A DNA stretch of 24,090 bases from a virus, in IMG/VR virus record IMGVR_UViG_3300042549_000779, positions 1-24,090 of that record; one strand, written 5' to 3'. The stretch's first letter is position 1. Each line of letters starts with the position of its first letter. The notes beneath the pieces are model-generated. The model was not told the origin of the DNA, did not search any database, and was given only the letters and a program-made list of their open reading frames with translations. Below are positions 11,830-19,026 of this stretch, in pieces. Made by a program: the position numbers and the translations under genes.

Positions 11830-12536
11830 TTTGTTTCCTTTCGTTGGTTGGTATTACAGCCTCTACTCTAGGCTAAAACGGACTGCTGTGCCAAAGAATA
11901 TACTAGGGAAAACCCTTATCTTGACTACTGTGCTCAGGTATTGCCTGCCTGTGGATAAATACCTGACTAGACAGTGTGGTCAAATCGGGCTGTAACCCGC
12001 ATGAATACTAGAAAAACCGCTAGCGATCCTTAGTTGATACCTGCCTAGCCTGAACAGAGAAAACCTGTCCTGAGCCTTTCTAGTGAGTTTTAGAAGTATG
12101 AATGTTTATACAGTACTGGTTACTGGTTATTTAGTGATCAGTAGCGCACCTGATTGGTGCAATAGTTTATGACTATGGATTGCATAGGTTTAGGCTATGG
12201 CTTCAGAGTGTTAAGTAGTGTCAGGTTAGTGTTACAGGGTGCACAATAGACACTCCTACTGCACAACCTGGCATGATTCTTGCATAGCAATTTCTGTGCC
12301 AAGTCTGATCAGCACTGTTGCGTAAATACAACACTATTCATTTATGCGTATATCTGCATAGACGGGGGAGGGGGTGTTGTGTAGTCTTAATTTTATGAGG
12401 ACCCTACAACACTGATGAGAAGGCAAAATAGACCCTATATATGGGTTAAATTGTCTATAAAATTACTAGATGTGGTAGTGCTATAAAGTCCTTATAAATC
12501 AATGACTTAGGTTTGTGCAGACCACCCTGGTCGTTT

Positions 12537-12560
12537 AAGAAGAAAAAGGACAGACTGTCC
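12537..12560 (-). terminator. Possible weak terminator facing left
   Basis: On the minus strand GGACA-GTC-TGTCC is followed by TTTTTCTTCTT. The stem is only five pairs, so the call is weak; the larger stem at 12563-12593 lies just before it. If active it would stop leftward RNA entering from the structural region. Confidence 0.3.
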
Positions 12561-12604
12561 AGTGCTCTCTAAGCCCTAAAGAGGGACAGAGCAGTAGAAA
12601 TAAC

Positions 12605-12633
12605 TTGACAAATCTCTAAAAATATGCTATAAT
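12605..12633 (+). promoter_or_regulatory. Perfect sigma70 promoter for the terminase operon
   Basis: TTGACA (12605-12610), a 17-base spacer ending TATGC, and TATAAT (12628-12633) match the consensus fully. The expected start is about 12640, leaving a 183-base leader before the GTG of the small terminase gene. The spacer shares the CTCTAAA core with the promoter at 16597. Confidence 0.9.
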
Positions 12634-12637
12634 ATTC

Positions 12638-12782
12638 ATGTAGTAGAAAAACAACAAGAACTAACTATATAGATCTGAGCAGTTGATCGCTTAAGAAGTG
12701 AATTGAAGTTAACAGATGTCTAATAATAATTATTATTAATATTCACTTTTAGTCTCTGATTAGTAGTTATATCCTACTACAT
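12638..12782 (+). promoter_or_regulatory. Structured 5' leader of the structural operon, with alternative helices
   Basis: ATGTAGTAG (12638-12646), at the transcript start, is perfectly complementary to CTACTACAT (12774-12782). The same downstream strand can instead pair locally, TAGTAG (12761-12766) with CTACTA (12774-12779). Inside lie AAGTGAAT (12696-12703) and ATTCACTT (12741-12748), complementary over eight bases, and an 18-bp perfect AT palindrome (12721-12738). The region ends about 30 bases before the GAGGAG ribosome site of the small terminase gene. These pairings are read directly; switching behaviour is inference. Confidence 0.5.
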
Positions 12783-12822
12783 ACAAAAACAAATGATGTA
12801 AAACTATATAGAGGAGAATTTA

Positions 12823-13242
12823 GTGTCAAACACTGAACCTCTGTCTGATGTGTCTGTGTCCCCTTCAAAGAGGAAACGCGGCAGACCCCGTAAGGCAGAC
12901 ATTGAAGCCAAGAAGAATAGAAATGCAGTAGGAAGACCTCCTGGAGAGGCCGCTAGGATAAAAGAATTCTATGCTCGTTTACTGTCCACCAGTGGCGAGA
13001 AAGTAATTGAGACTGTCCTTCGTAAAGCGATGGACGATGGTGATAAGGATCAGGTTGCTTGTCTTAAGATGTGTATTGACAGACTGCTACCGATTAGTCA
13101 CTTTGAGAAGCAGGGACAGGGCAGGTCTAACGCAATACAGGTACAGATTGTTACCACTGGTACACCCCAAATAGCTGCCAGAGAAACTGAACAGATTGAT
13201 TATGAAGTGATAGACGTAGACTCGGAGGAGCAGCGTGGCTAA
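12823..13242 (+). CDS. Terminase small subunit (putative)
   Basis: This 139-residue protein has two AT-hook-like elements near the N-terminus, KRKRGRPRKAD (about 16-26) and AVGRPPGE (about 35-42). Helices follow: RIKEFYARLLSTSGEKVIET (about 45-64) and DKDQVACLKMCIDRLLPISH. The tail is acidic. It lies immediately before the large terminase gene with an 8-base overlap, the usual place of the DNA-recognition subunit that binds the packaging site. The GTG start has a GAGGAG site 6 bases upstream. No strong family motif beyond position and DNA-binding elements is visible. Confidence 0.75.
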   Translation: MSNTEPLSDVSVSPSKRKRGRPRKADIEAKKNRNAVGRPPGEAARIKEFYARLLSTSGEKVIETVLRKAMDDGDKDQVACLKMCIDRLLPISHFEKQGQGRSNAIQVQIVTTGTPQIAARETEQIDYEVIDVDSEEQRG

Positions 13243-14497
13243 CCTTAGAGTCGAACTACATCCTAAACAGACAGAAGTATTTAATGATAATCATAGGTTT
13301 AAGGTAGTAGCTGCTGGTAGACGGTTTGGTAAGTCAAGGCTTGCAGCTTGGACCCTCATCATTGAAGGACTAAAAAGTAAAGAGAAGGATGTATTCTATG
13401 TTGCTCCGACTTTTCAGCAAGCTAAAGACATTATGTGGACGGTTCTTAAGGAACTTGGACATGAAGTTATCAAAACTGTCCACGAGAATACGGCGGTAAT
13501 AACTTTAGTAAATGATAGAAAGATTTACCTTAAAGGATCTGATCGTCCTGATACTATGCGTGGTGTTGGTCTTGCTTACGTTGTAATTGACGAGTATGCG
13601 GATATGAAGCCGCAAGTGTTTGAGCAGATCCTTAGACCAGCATTAAGTGATGTAAAGGGTGGCGCACTGTTCATTGGAACCCCAAAGGGCAGGAATCACT
13701 TCTACGAGTTGTACCAGATGGCCCAAAAGGATGAAGATGAAGATTGGTCCTCGTTTCACTTTACTTCTTTTGATAACCCTCTACTCGATCCTAAAGAGAT
13801 TGGGGCGGCAAAGAAGTCAATGTCTTCCTTCAGTTTTAGACAGGAATACCTTGCTAGTTTCGAGGCCGCTGCGTCAGACCTATTTAAGGATGAATGGATT
13901 AAGTATGTTGATTCTGATGATCTGCCTGATGACGGTGCTTATTACATCGCTGTTGATTTGGCTGGCTTTGAAGATGTAAGCAAGCAGGCTGGCAACAAGA
14001 GGAAGAATCTTGATGAGTCTGCTATAGCTGTGGTTAAGGTTTGTCAAGATGGTTGGTTTGTAGATACTATAGTGGCGGGTCGATGGGATATCAAAGAAAC
14101 AGCTTTAAAAATATTAGACACAGCAAAAAGTTACGATGTCAGATTAATAGGTATAGAGCGGGGAATGGCAAAGAATGCCGTACTCCCGTACCTACAAGAC
14201 TTGATGAGAAGGAAGAACTATTTCTTGTCAGTGATAGATCTGACTCATGGCAACAAGAAGAAGACGGACCGTATAGTATGGGCTTTACAGGGTCGCTTCG
14301 AGCATGGAAGGATTAGTTTAGTTAGAGGCGAGTGGAACAAGCAGTTTGTGGATCAGCTTCTAAACTTCCCTAACCCACAGGTCCATGATGACTTAATTGA
14401 TGCCTTAGCCTACATCGATCAGATCGGTATCACAGAGTTTGTAGGCGTACTGGATGAAGAAGAATACGAAGCCTTAGATGACATAAGTGGCTATTAG
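13235..14497 (+). CDS. Terminase large subunit
   Basis: This 420-residue packaging ATPase-nuclease has a Walker A variant AAGRRFGKS (26-34, Lys33), Walker B LAYVVIDEYADM (Asp119, Glu120) and a coupling motif LFIGTPKGRNH (about 145-155). The nuclease domain has YIAVDLAG (Asp241), LIGIERGM (Glu308) and VHDDLIDALAY (Asp385, Asp386, Asp389). It pumps DNA into the prohead through the portal encoded next and cuts the concatemer. The GTG start is supported by GGAGGAG upstream. The length is typical for compact large terminases. Confidence 0.95.
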   Translation: MANLRVELHPKQTEVFNDNHRFKVVAAGRRFGKSRLAAWTLIIEGLKSKEKDVFYVAPTFQQAKDIMWTVLKELGHEVIKTVHENTAVITLVNDRKIYLKGSDRPDTMRGVGLAYVVIDEYADMKPQVFEQILRPALSDVKGGALFIGTPKGRNHFYELYQMAQKDEDEDWSSFHFTSFDNPLLDPKEIGAAKKSMSSFSFRQEYLASFEAAASDLFKDEWIKYVDSDDLPDDGAYYIAVDLAGFEDVSKQAGNKRKNLDESAIAVVKVCQDGWFVDTIVAGRWDIKETALKILDTAKSYDVRLIGIERGMAKNAVLPYLQDLMRRKNYFLSVIDLTHGNKKKTDRIVWALQGRFEHGRISLVRGEWNKQFVDQLLNFPNPQVHDDLIDALAYIDQIGITEFVGVLDEEEYEALDDISGY

Positions 14498-14505
14498 GAG
14501 CTAGT

Positions 14506-14592
14506 GTGGAAGAAGAATTTGAAGAAGAAGACATAGTAGATTACGAGGAACTAGAAGAAGTTGATCCATTTGGGGACACCACAGAGGACTAA
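14506..14592 (+). CDS. Putative tiny acidic protein between terminase and portal, 28 aa
   Basis: A GTG preceded by AGGAG opens a frame of MEEEFEEEDIVDYEELEEVD followed by PFGDTTED, ending two bases before the portal ATG. It is almost entirely acidic. The ribosome site and exact fit in the gap favour translation, but the length is small and composition simple. Acidic mini-proteins can act in assembly, but no role can be assigned. Confidence 0.4.
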   Translation: MEEEFEEEDIVDYEELEEVDPFGDTTED

Positions 14593-14594
14593 AC

Positions 14595-16592
14595 ATGGCT
14601 GATTTTAAAGAAGATCCTATTTCTGAAGCAGATCGTGCTCTAGTTGAGTACGTTACTACTCACTGTGATCGCTGGCGTGAGTTCAAGGAAGTAAACTACG
14701 AGAAGAAGTGGGATGAGTATGAGCGTCTGTACTACGGTATCTGGTCGGATGAGGACAAGACCCGTGAGTCTGAGCGTTCTAAGATTGTGTCTCCTGCTAT
14801 CCGTCAGGCGGTAGAGAACAAAACCTCAGAGATTATGGAGGCTACCACAGGTCGTGGTGAGTTCTTTGAGCTGCAAGACAATGCAATGGACGAGAATAAT
14901 ATGTCCGTTGATGTTGAGATGATTAAGTTACAACTCCACGAGGACATGAAGAAGACTAAGACCGATAAGGTTTGGTCTGAGGTGGATCGTAACGCTGAGG
15001 TCTATGGCCTTGGTATCGCTGAGATTCAGGTTAAGACACAGCTTGAGATGGTTCCTACCATGCAACCACTACCAGGTGGGCAAGGAGCAGCTATCGGTGT
15101 CACTGAGACAGAGCGTGTTATTGTTCCTACCAAGTCAATCCATCCTCGGAACTTCCTCTGGGACCCTAACTCAGACACGATTGATGATGCTTTGGGTGTG
15201 GCTGTTGAGGAATACACTAGCTTATTTAAGGTCGTACAAGGGATTGAGAATGGGGTCTATCGGAAGGTTAATATTGGTCCTGAGTATAGTGATAATAGTC
15301 TTGAGCCAACACAGTTGGATACACTCTATGAAGAAGATAAGGTCCGTATCCTCCGTTATTACGGCTTAGTTCCTCGTGAGTTCTTAGAGACTGTAGAGAA
15401 TAATGGTGCTGAGGTAGCGGTTCTGTTCCCTGAAGACAGCCAAGCAGCAGACTACCAAGATCTGGTAGAGGCTGTAATCGTTATCGGTAACAACCAGTAC
15501 CTACTGAAAGCTGAGGCTAATCCGTACATGATGAAGGATCGGCCTATTGTCACCTACACACCAGAGAAAGTCCCTGGTCGCTTAGTGGGTATCGGTACAG
15601 TTGAAAAGGGCTACAATATGCAAAAAGCTATTGACGCTCAACTCCGTAGTCATCTGGACTCTTTAGCACTGACTACGGCCCCTATGATGGCAGCAGACGC
15701 TACAAGGCTCCCTCGTGGTGTAAACTACAAGGTCCAGCCTGGAAAGACTTTGCTCACCAACGGTAATCCTAACGAGATCCTGTTCCCATTTAAGTTTGGA
15801 TCTACGGACGCAGGCAACATCACCACCGCCCAGCAGTTTGAGGTGATGCTCCTTCAAGCTACAGGAACCCTAGATAGTCAGGCGATGACCCGCTCTGTGG
15901 CTCAAGGAGAGGCTGGTGGAGCTTCTATGTCCCTTGCTATGTCTTCTATCATTAAGAAGAATAAGCAGGCGCTCATGAACTTCCAAGATGACTTCTTGAT
16001 CCCTCTGATTAAGAAGGTAGCCTACCGCTATATGCAGTATGACCCAGAGCGTTACCCCAGCCGTGACTTCACCTTTGTCCCTGCCAGCACTCTTGGCATG
16101 GTAGCTAGGGAGTACGAGCAGCAGCAGTTCATTGGATTGCTTCAGACCCTTGGTCCTGACAGCCCTGTCCTGCCCTTGGTCTTAAAAGGCATCATCAAAG
16201 GCTCCAGCCTGTCCAACAAGGAAGAGCTTTCGGCTGCTTTGGACCAGATGAACCAGCCTAACCCAGCCCAACAACAGATGGTAATGGCCCAACAGGAGGC
16301 TCAAATTGGACTCCTACAGGCCCAGATCGCTGAACTGCAGGGTAGAGCACAGGAAAGTCAAGCCAACGCCCAGGAGAGCCTTGCAAAGGCCCAGAAAACC
16401 AGTGTTGAGACCCAGCTCATGCCTGAGAAGATGCGGATTGATGTGATTCAGGCTTCTTCTACCAACCTTTCCAACGAGACTACGGATGATTTTGAGCGCA
16501 GGCTCAAGCTTGCCAACATAATCCTGAAGGAACGGGAGCTAAAAACCAAGGAAAACATCGTAGAAGCACAAACTGGTAGAAAAGTACAGTAA
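14595..16592 (+). CDS. Portal protein (podovirus type)
   Basis: This 665-residue protein follows the terminases, the canonical portal position, and its length fits podovirus portals. Recognisable sections include WDEYERLYYGIWSDEDKTRE, SKIVSPAIRQAVENKTSEIM (about 63-82), VPTKSIHPRNFLWDPNSDTI (about 175-195), TYTPEKVPGRLVGIGTVEKG (about 320-340) and MTRSVAQGEAGGASMSLAMS. The C-terminal 130 residues are Gln/Ala-rich with heptads (QQQMVMAQQEAQIGLLQAQI), likely the helical barrel. It forms the dodecameric DNA channel at one vertex. AGGA precedes the ATG. Confidence 0.9.
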   Translation: MADFKEDPISEADRALVEYVTTHCDRWREFKEVNYEKKWDEYERLYYGIWSDEDKTRESERSKIVSPAIRQAVENKTSEIMEATTGRGEFFELQDNAMDENNMSVDVEMIKLQLHEDMKKTKTDKVWSEVDRNAEVYGLGIAEIQVKTQLEMVPTMQPLPGGQGAAIGVTETERVIVPTKSIHPRNFLWDPNSDTIDDALGVAVEEYTSLFKVVQGIENGVYRKVNIGPEYSDNSLEPTQLDTLYEEDKVRILRYYGLVPREFLETVENNGAEVAVLFPEDSQAADYQDLVEAVIVIGNNQYLLKAEANPYMMKDRPIVTYTPEKVPGRLVGIGTVEKGYNMQKAIDAQLRSHLDSLALTTAPMMAADATRLPRGVNYKVQPGKTLLTNGNPNEILFPFKFGSTDAGNITTAQQFEVMLLQATGTLDSQAMTRSVAQGEAGGASMSLAMSSIIKKNKQALMNFQDDFLIPLIKKVAYRYMQYDPERYPSRDFTFVPASTLGMVAREYEQQQFIGLLQTLGPDSPVLPLVLKGIIKGSSLSNKEELSAALDQMNQPNPAQQQMVMAQQEAQIGLLQAQIAELQGRAQESQANAQESLAKAQKTSVETQLMPEKMRIDVIQASSTNLSNETTDDFERRLKLANIILKERELKTKENIVEAQTGRKVQ

Positions 16593-16596
16593 ATAC

Positions 16597-16625
16597 TTGA
16601 CAAAACTCTAAAGTTGTGGTATAAT
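16597..16625 (+). promoter_or_regulatory. Perfect sigma70 promoter for scaffold and capsid genes
   Basis: TTGACA (16597-16602), a 17-base spacer and TATAAT (16620-16625) lie just after the portal stop. The expected start is about 16632. It gives extra transcription of scaffold and capsid genes, which are needed in large amounts. Confidence 0.9.
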
Positions 16626-16633
16626 TAATACAT

Positions 16634-16651
16634 TGTTGTAGAAATACAACA
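16634..16651 (+). promoter_or_regulatory. 5'-terminal GAAA-tetraloop hairpin
   Basis: TGTTGTA and TACAACA form a seven-pair stem capped by GAAA, a stable GNRA tetraloop, starting about two bases after the expected transcript start and 13 bases before the AAGGAG site. It probably protects the 5' end of the abundant capsid message. Confidence 0.65.
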
Positions 16652-16672
16652 CAGTCCTTATAAGGAGAAACT

Positions 16673-16903
16673 GTGGACAAAGAATTACAAGCCTATTATG
16701 AGGCTAGATTTGACATGATGACCTCTAAGGGCTGGAAAGACCTCTTAGAAGACCTTCAAAAGGTAGCTGAAGTGTCAAGGGATTTAGACAGGTGTACCAG
16801 CGTAGAGGATCTGTACTACGCCAAAGGACAACTAGACATCCTAAACTTCATTCTTAAGCTCAAGCAATCATCTGAGGATGCTTACGAGGAGCTAACAGCA
16901 TGA
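16673..16903 (+). CDS. Small structural-region hypothetical protein, 76 aa
   Basis: This helical, acidic protein opens MDKELQAYYEARFDMMTSKG and continues KDLLEDLQKVAEVSRDLD, then VEDLYYAKGQLDILNFILKL. The pattern resembles small proteins found between portal and scaffold genes in many podovirus genomes. The GTG start has AAGGAG five bases before it. The end overlaps the next gene (ATGA). Function unknown; it is expressed from the 16597 promoter with the capsid genes. Confidence 0.75.
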   Translation: MDKELQAYYEARFDMMTSKGWKDLLEDLQKVAEVSRDLDRCTSVEDLYYAKGQLDILNFILKLKQSSEDAYEELTA

Positions 16904-17133
16904 AGCGGATATTTGAATTTAGGTGTGCTAAAGCACATCTTAGTGAGAAATTGGTAGACGATGAGACACGCAGCATAGACTGTCCTCATTGTCACAATGA
17001 AGCTTCTCGTATTATCTCGTCACCCAGAATCAGGCTAGAGGGCATCACAGGTGCGTTTCCTTCAGCGTATGATGCATGGGCTAGAAAACACGAGCAAGCA
17101 GCAAGGGCCTATCAAAAGAAAAGCGAGAGCTAA
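16900..17133 (+). CDS. FmdB-like zinc-ribbon protein, 77 aa
   Basis: The protein opens MKRIFEFRCAKAHLSEKLVD, then IDCPHCHNEASRIISS (about 26-41) and a basic helical end. FmdB-type zinc ribbons have two CxxC knuckles; here the first is degenerate (Cys followed by His rather than a second Cys), giving a possible CxxxH plus CPHC site. Such proteins recur next to capsid scaffolds in phages with no assigned role. It is coupled to the preceding gene by ATGA. Confidence 0.7.
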   Translation: MKRIFEFRCAKAHLSEKLVDDETRSIDCPHCHNEASRIISSPRIRLEGITGAFPSAYDAWARKHEQAARAYQKKSES

Positions 17134-17184
17134 TCCGATGGGTATTTTTAATTTCCTAGAATCCGTTGTGGACAGGAGGATAAT

Positions 17185-17991
17185 GTGGCAGAACTAATCG
17201 ACACGCAAGAAGAGTTATTTGATGCAGCAGACATTAAACAGGCAGATGAGCCTCAAGTAGAGCAAACTCAAGAGCCAGTAGCACAGGAGGAAACTGAAGA
17301 GGTTCTTCCACCCAAGTACAAGGGCAAGAGTCTTGATGAAATTGTCAAGATGCACCAAGAGGCTGAGAAGCTTATTGGTAGACAAGCCCAAGAAGTTGGG
17401 GAGGTGCGGAAACTTGCTGATGAACTCATTAAGCGACAACTCGACACTAGACAAGAGGTTCCTGCTACAAAAGAAGACGAGATCGATTTCTTTGAAGATC
17501 CGAAGAAGGCAGTAAATAAGGCAGTAGAAACACATCCTGCTATTCTAGAGGCAAGGCAACAAACCTTGGCTTTAAAACAGCAGCAGACGCTGACTAAGTT
17601 ACAACAGGACTTTCCTGACTTTCAGCAGACAGTAGCTGATCCCTCTTTTGCAGAGTGGATTAAAGCCTCACCAGTGCGTATGCGGTTGTATGCTGCGGCT
17701 GATGCAGACTTTGACTTTGATTCAGCGGCTGAACTATTGACAAGCTGGAGTTATGTTAAACCTAAAGCAGCCCCTGTACAGCAGGCAGTTCCTTCGCAAG
17801 AAGCGAGAGCGGCACAGAAGGCAGCAGTAAAGGCAGCGACTGTAGATGTTGGTTCTAACTCTGTTGGAAATACTTCTTCTAAGGTTTATCGAAGAGCGGA
17901 TCTAATCCGACTACAATTGGAAGACCCAGACCGATATATGCAACTACAAGATGAAATCATAGCTGCGTACTCCGAGGGTCGAGTTAAATAA
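17185..17991 (+). CDS. Capsid scaffolding protein
   Basis: This 268-residue protein is acidic and Gln-rich at the start (MAELIDTQEELFDAADIKQA). It has helical segments SLDEIVKMHQEAEKLIGRQA (about 50-69) and TLALKQQQTLTKLQQDFPDF, then an Ala-rich stretch, and a C-terminal RADLIRLQLEDPDRYMQLQD helix ending in basic GRVK. Acidic coiled body plus a small basic C-terminal hook, directly before the capsid gene, is the usual scaffold design. The GTG start is preceded by AGGAGG. The protein should fill the prohead and be lost on DNA packaging. Confidence 0.85.
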   Translation: MAELIDTQEELFDAADIKQADEPQVEQTQEPVAQEETEEVLPPKYKGKSLDEIVKMHQEAEKLIGRQAQEVGEVRKLADELIKRQLDTRQEVPATKEDEIDFFEDPKKAVNKAVETHPAILEARQQTLALKQQQTLTKLQQDFPDFQQTVADPSFAEWIKASPVRMRLYAAADADFDFDSAAELLTSWSYVKPKAAPVQQAVPSQEARAAQKAAVKAATVDVGSNSVGNTSSKVYRRADLIRLQLEDPDRYMQLQDEIIAAYSEGRVK

Positions 17992-18014
17992 CTTAATCAT
18001 TTGGGAGATTTAAA

Positions 18015-18932
18015 ATGCCTTTAGGTACTAATAACGTAACCGTAACAACAGCAGCCAAGTTTATTCCTGAGATTTGGAGTGATGAGATCATCGCTGCATA
18101 CAAGAAGAACCTGGTTCTCGCTAACGTCATCAACAAGATGAACTTCAAGGGTAAGAAAGGTGACACCGTTCACGTTCCTAAGCCCACCCGTGGTTCTGCT
18201 TCTGCTAAGGTTGCTTCTTCTCAGGTCACCCTGATTGCTGCGACTGAAGACGAGGTAGTAATCAATATCGATAAGCACTTCGAGTACAGCCGTTTGATCG
18301 AAGATATTGTCTCTGTACAGGCTCTTGCCTCGTTACGCCGTTTCTACACGGATGACGCTGGCTACGCTTTGGGCGTACAGACCGATTCAGACATCTGGAC
18401 ACTGTTCAAGTCTATCGGTAACGGTAACGGTTCGTCCTACCAGAACTCTGGTGTTTATGAGTTCAGCTCCACCACTGCTGTTGCTTACAACGGCTCTGTT
18501 GGTTCTGCATTCAATGACGCTGGTTTCCGTAAGGGAATTCAGATCCTTGACGATGCTGATACGCCAATGGATGGTCGCTCCTTTGTCATCCCGCCTGTCC
18601 TGCGTAACGACTTGATGGGTACTGCTCGTTACACTGAGCAAGCCTTCACGGGTGAGACTGGCGCAGCTAACACGATCCGTAATGGTCGGGTTGGTAACCT
18701 CTACGGTATCGAAGTCTACATCAGCTCCAATGCTCCTTCGCTGGAGTCGGGTGCTGCTCGTTTGGCTGGTCTGTTCCATCGTGATGCATTCACGCTGGTT
18801 GAGCAACTTGGTGTTCGCTCACAGACTCAGTACAAGCAAGAGTGGCTTGCTGATCTGTTGACCGCTGACACATTGTACGGTGTTAAGACTATCCGTACTG
18901 ATGCTGCAGTTGGTTTTGTAGTTCCTGCCTAG
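18015..18932 (+). CDS. Major capsid protein
   Basis: This 305-residue protein directly follows the scaffold gene. It begins MPLGTNNVTVTTAAKFIPEI and continues WSDEIIAAYKKNLVLANVIN, a start typical of HK97-fold capsid proteins of podoviruses. It then has GKKGDTVHVPKPTRGSASAK (about 45-64) and DKHFEYSRLIEDIVSVQALA, and ends GVKTIRTDAAVGFVVPA. It lacks a prohead protease-like extension. GGGAG precedes the ATG, a strong promoter lies 1.4 kb upstream and a terminator follows, all consistent with high expression. Confidence 0.9.
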   Translation: MPLGTNNVTVTTAAKFIPEIWSDEIIAAYKKNLVLANVINKMNFKGKKGDTVHVPKPTRGSASAKVASSQVTLIAATEDEVVINIDKHFEYSRLIEDIVSVQALASLRRFYTDDAGYALGVQTDSDIWTLFKSIGNGNGSSYQNSGVYEFSSTTAVAYNGSVGSAFNDAGFRKGIQILDDADTPMDGRSFVIPPVLRNDLMGTARYTEQAFTGETGAANTIRNGRVGNLYGIEVYISSNAPSLESGAARLAGLFHRDAFTLVEQLGVRSQTQYKQEWLADLLTADTLYGVKTIRTDAAVGFVVPA

Positions 18933-18951
18933 TAGCTTATAGCTAGTGGCT

Positions 18952-18985
18952 CTCCTCAGCCTCACAAGGGCTGGGGAGTTTTCTT
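18952..18985 (+). terminator. Rho-independent terminator after the capsid gene
   Basis: CTCCTCAGCC (18952-18961) pairs with GGCTGGGGAG (18969-18978) over ten positions with one G-U pair, then TTTTCTT. It lies 20 bases after the capsid stop. No promoter is visible before the next gene, so tail genes depend on read-through, lowering their expression relative to capsid. Confidence 0.85.
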
Positions 18986-19007
18986 AAGCAGATACTGTCT
19001 GTTTAAG
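18983..19007 (+). other. Second hairpin abutting the terminator
   Basis: CTTAAGCAGA and TCTGTTTAAG pair over ten positions (one G-U) around a five-base loop TACTG. It begins within the terminator's T tract and could protect read-through RNA or be a processing site ahead of the tail genes. Confidence 0.5.
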
Positions 19008-19026
19008 CAAACTAAACGGAGATTAA

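Larger units (their letters stand above)
11830..12822. other. Divergent intergenic region without supported genes (993 bp)
   Basis: This gap separates the leftward and rightward units. I see no gene with a ribosome site on either strand. It holds the rightward promoter (12605-12633) and leader, and several inverted repeats. These are GCACC/GGTGC at about 12147-12161; a GTGTTGT (12374-12380) flanked by ACAACACT on both sides (12328-12335, 12406-12413); a GGACAG/CTGTCC palindrome (12548-12560); and a two-tier stem (TGCTCT 12563-12568 with AGAGCA 12588-12593, inner CCCT/AGGG). A G-rich run lies at 12364-12374. No convincing leftward sigma70 promoter was found by eye, although one is expected here. 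Confidence 0.6.

Noticed and set aside
11950-11958. Perfect DnaA box (TGTGGATAA) in the divergent intergenic region
   Set aside because: Only one box is present and one such match is expected by chance in 24 kb counting both strands; there is no cluster to support an origin.
11807-11995. 62-codon plus-strand frame at the start of the intergenic region
   Set aside because: It begins inside the minus-strand 114-aa gene, has no ribosome site and no coding character.
12098-12249. Two coupled tiny plus-strand frames (24 and 26 aa) with an ATGA overlap
   Set aside because: No ribosome site and no promoter upstream; composition gives no support, so chance is more likely.
12411-12420. CTGATGAGA on the plus strand resembling a hammerhead core
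   Set aside because: No stem II, GAAA core or closing stems follow it.
17138-17197. 19-aa frame MGIFNFLESVVDRRIMWQN before the scaffold gene
   Set aside because: Too short, no clear ribosome site of its own, and it overlaps the scaffold start.
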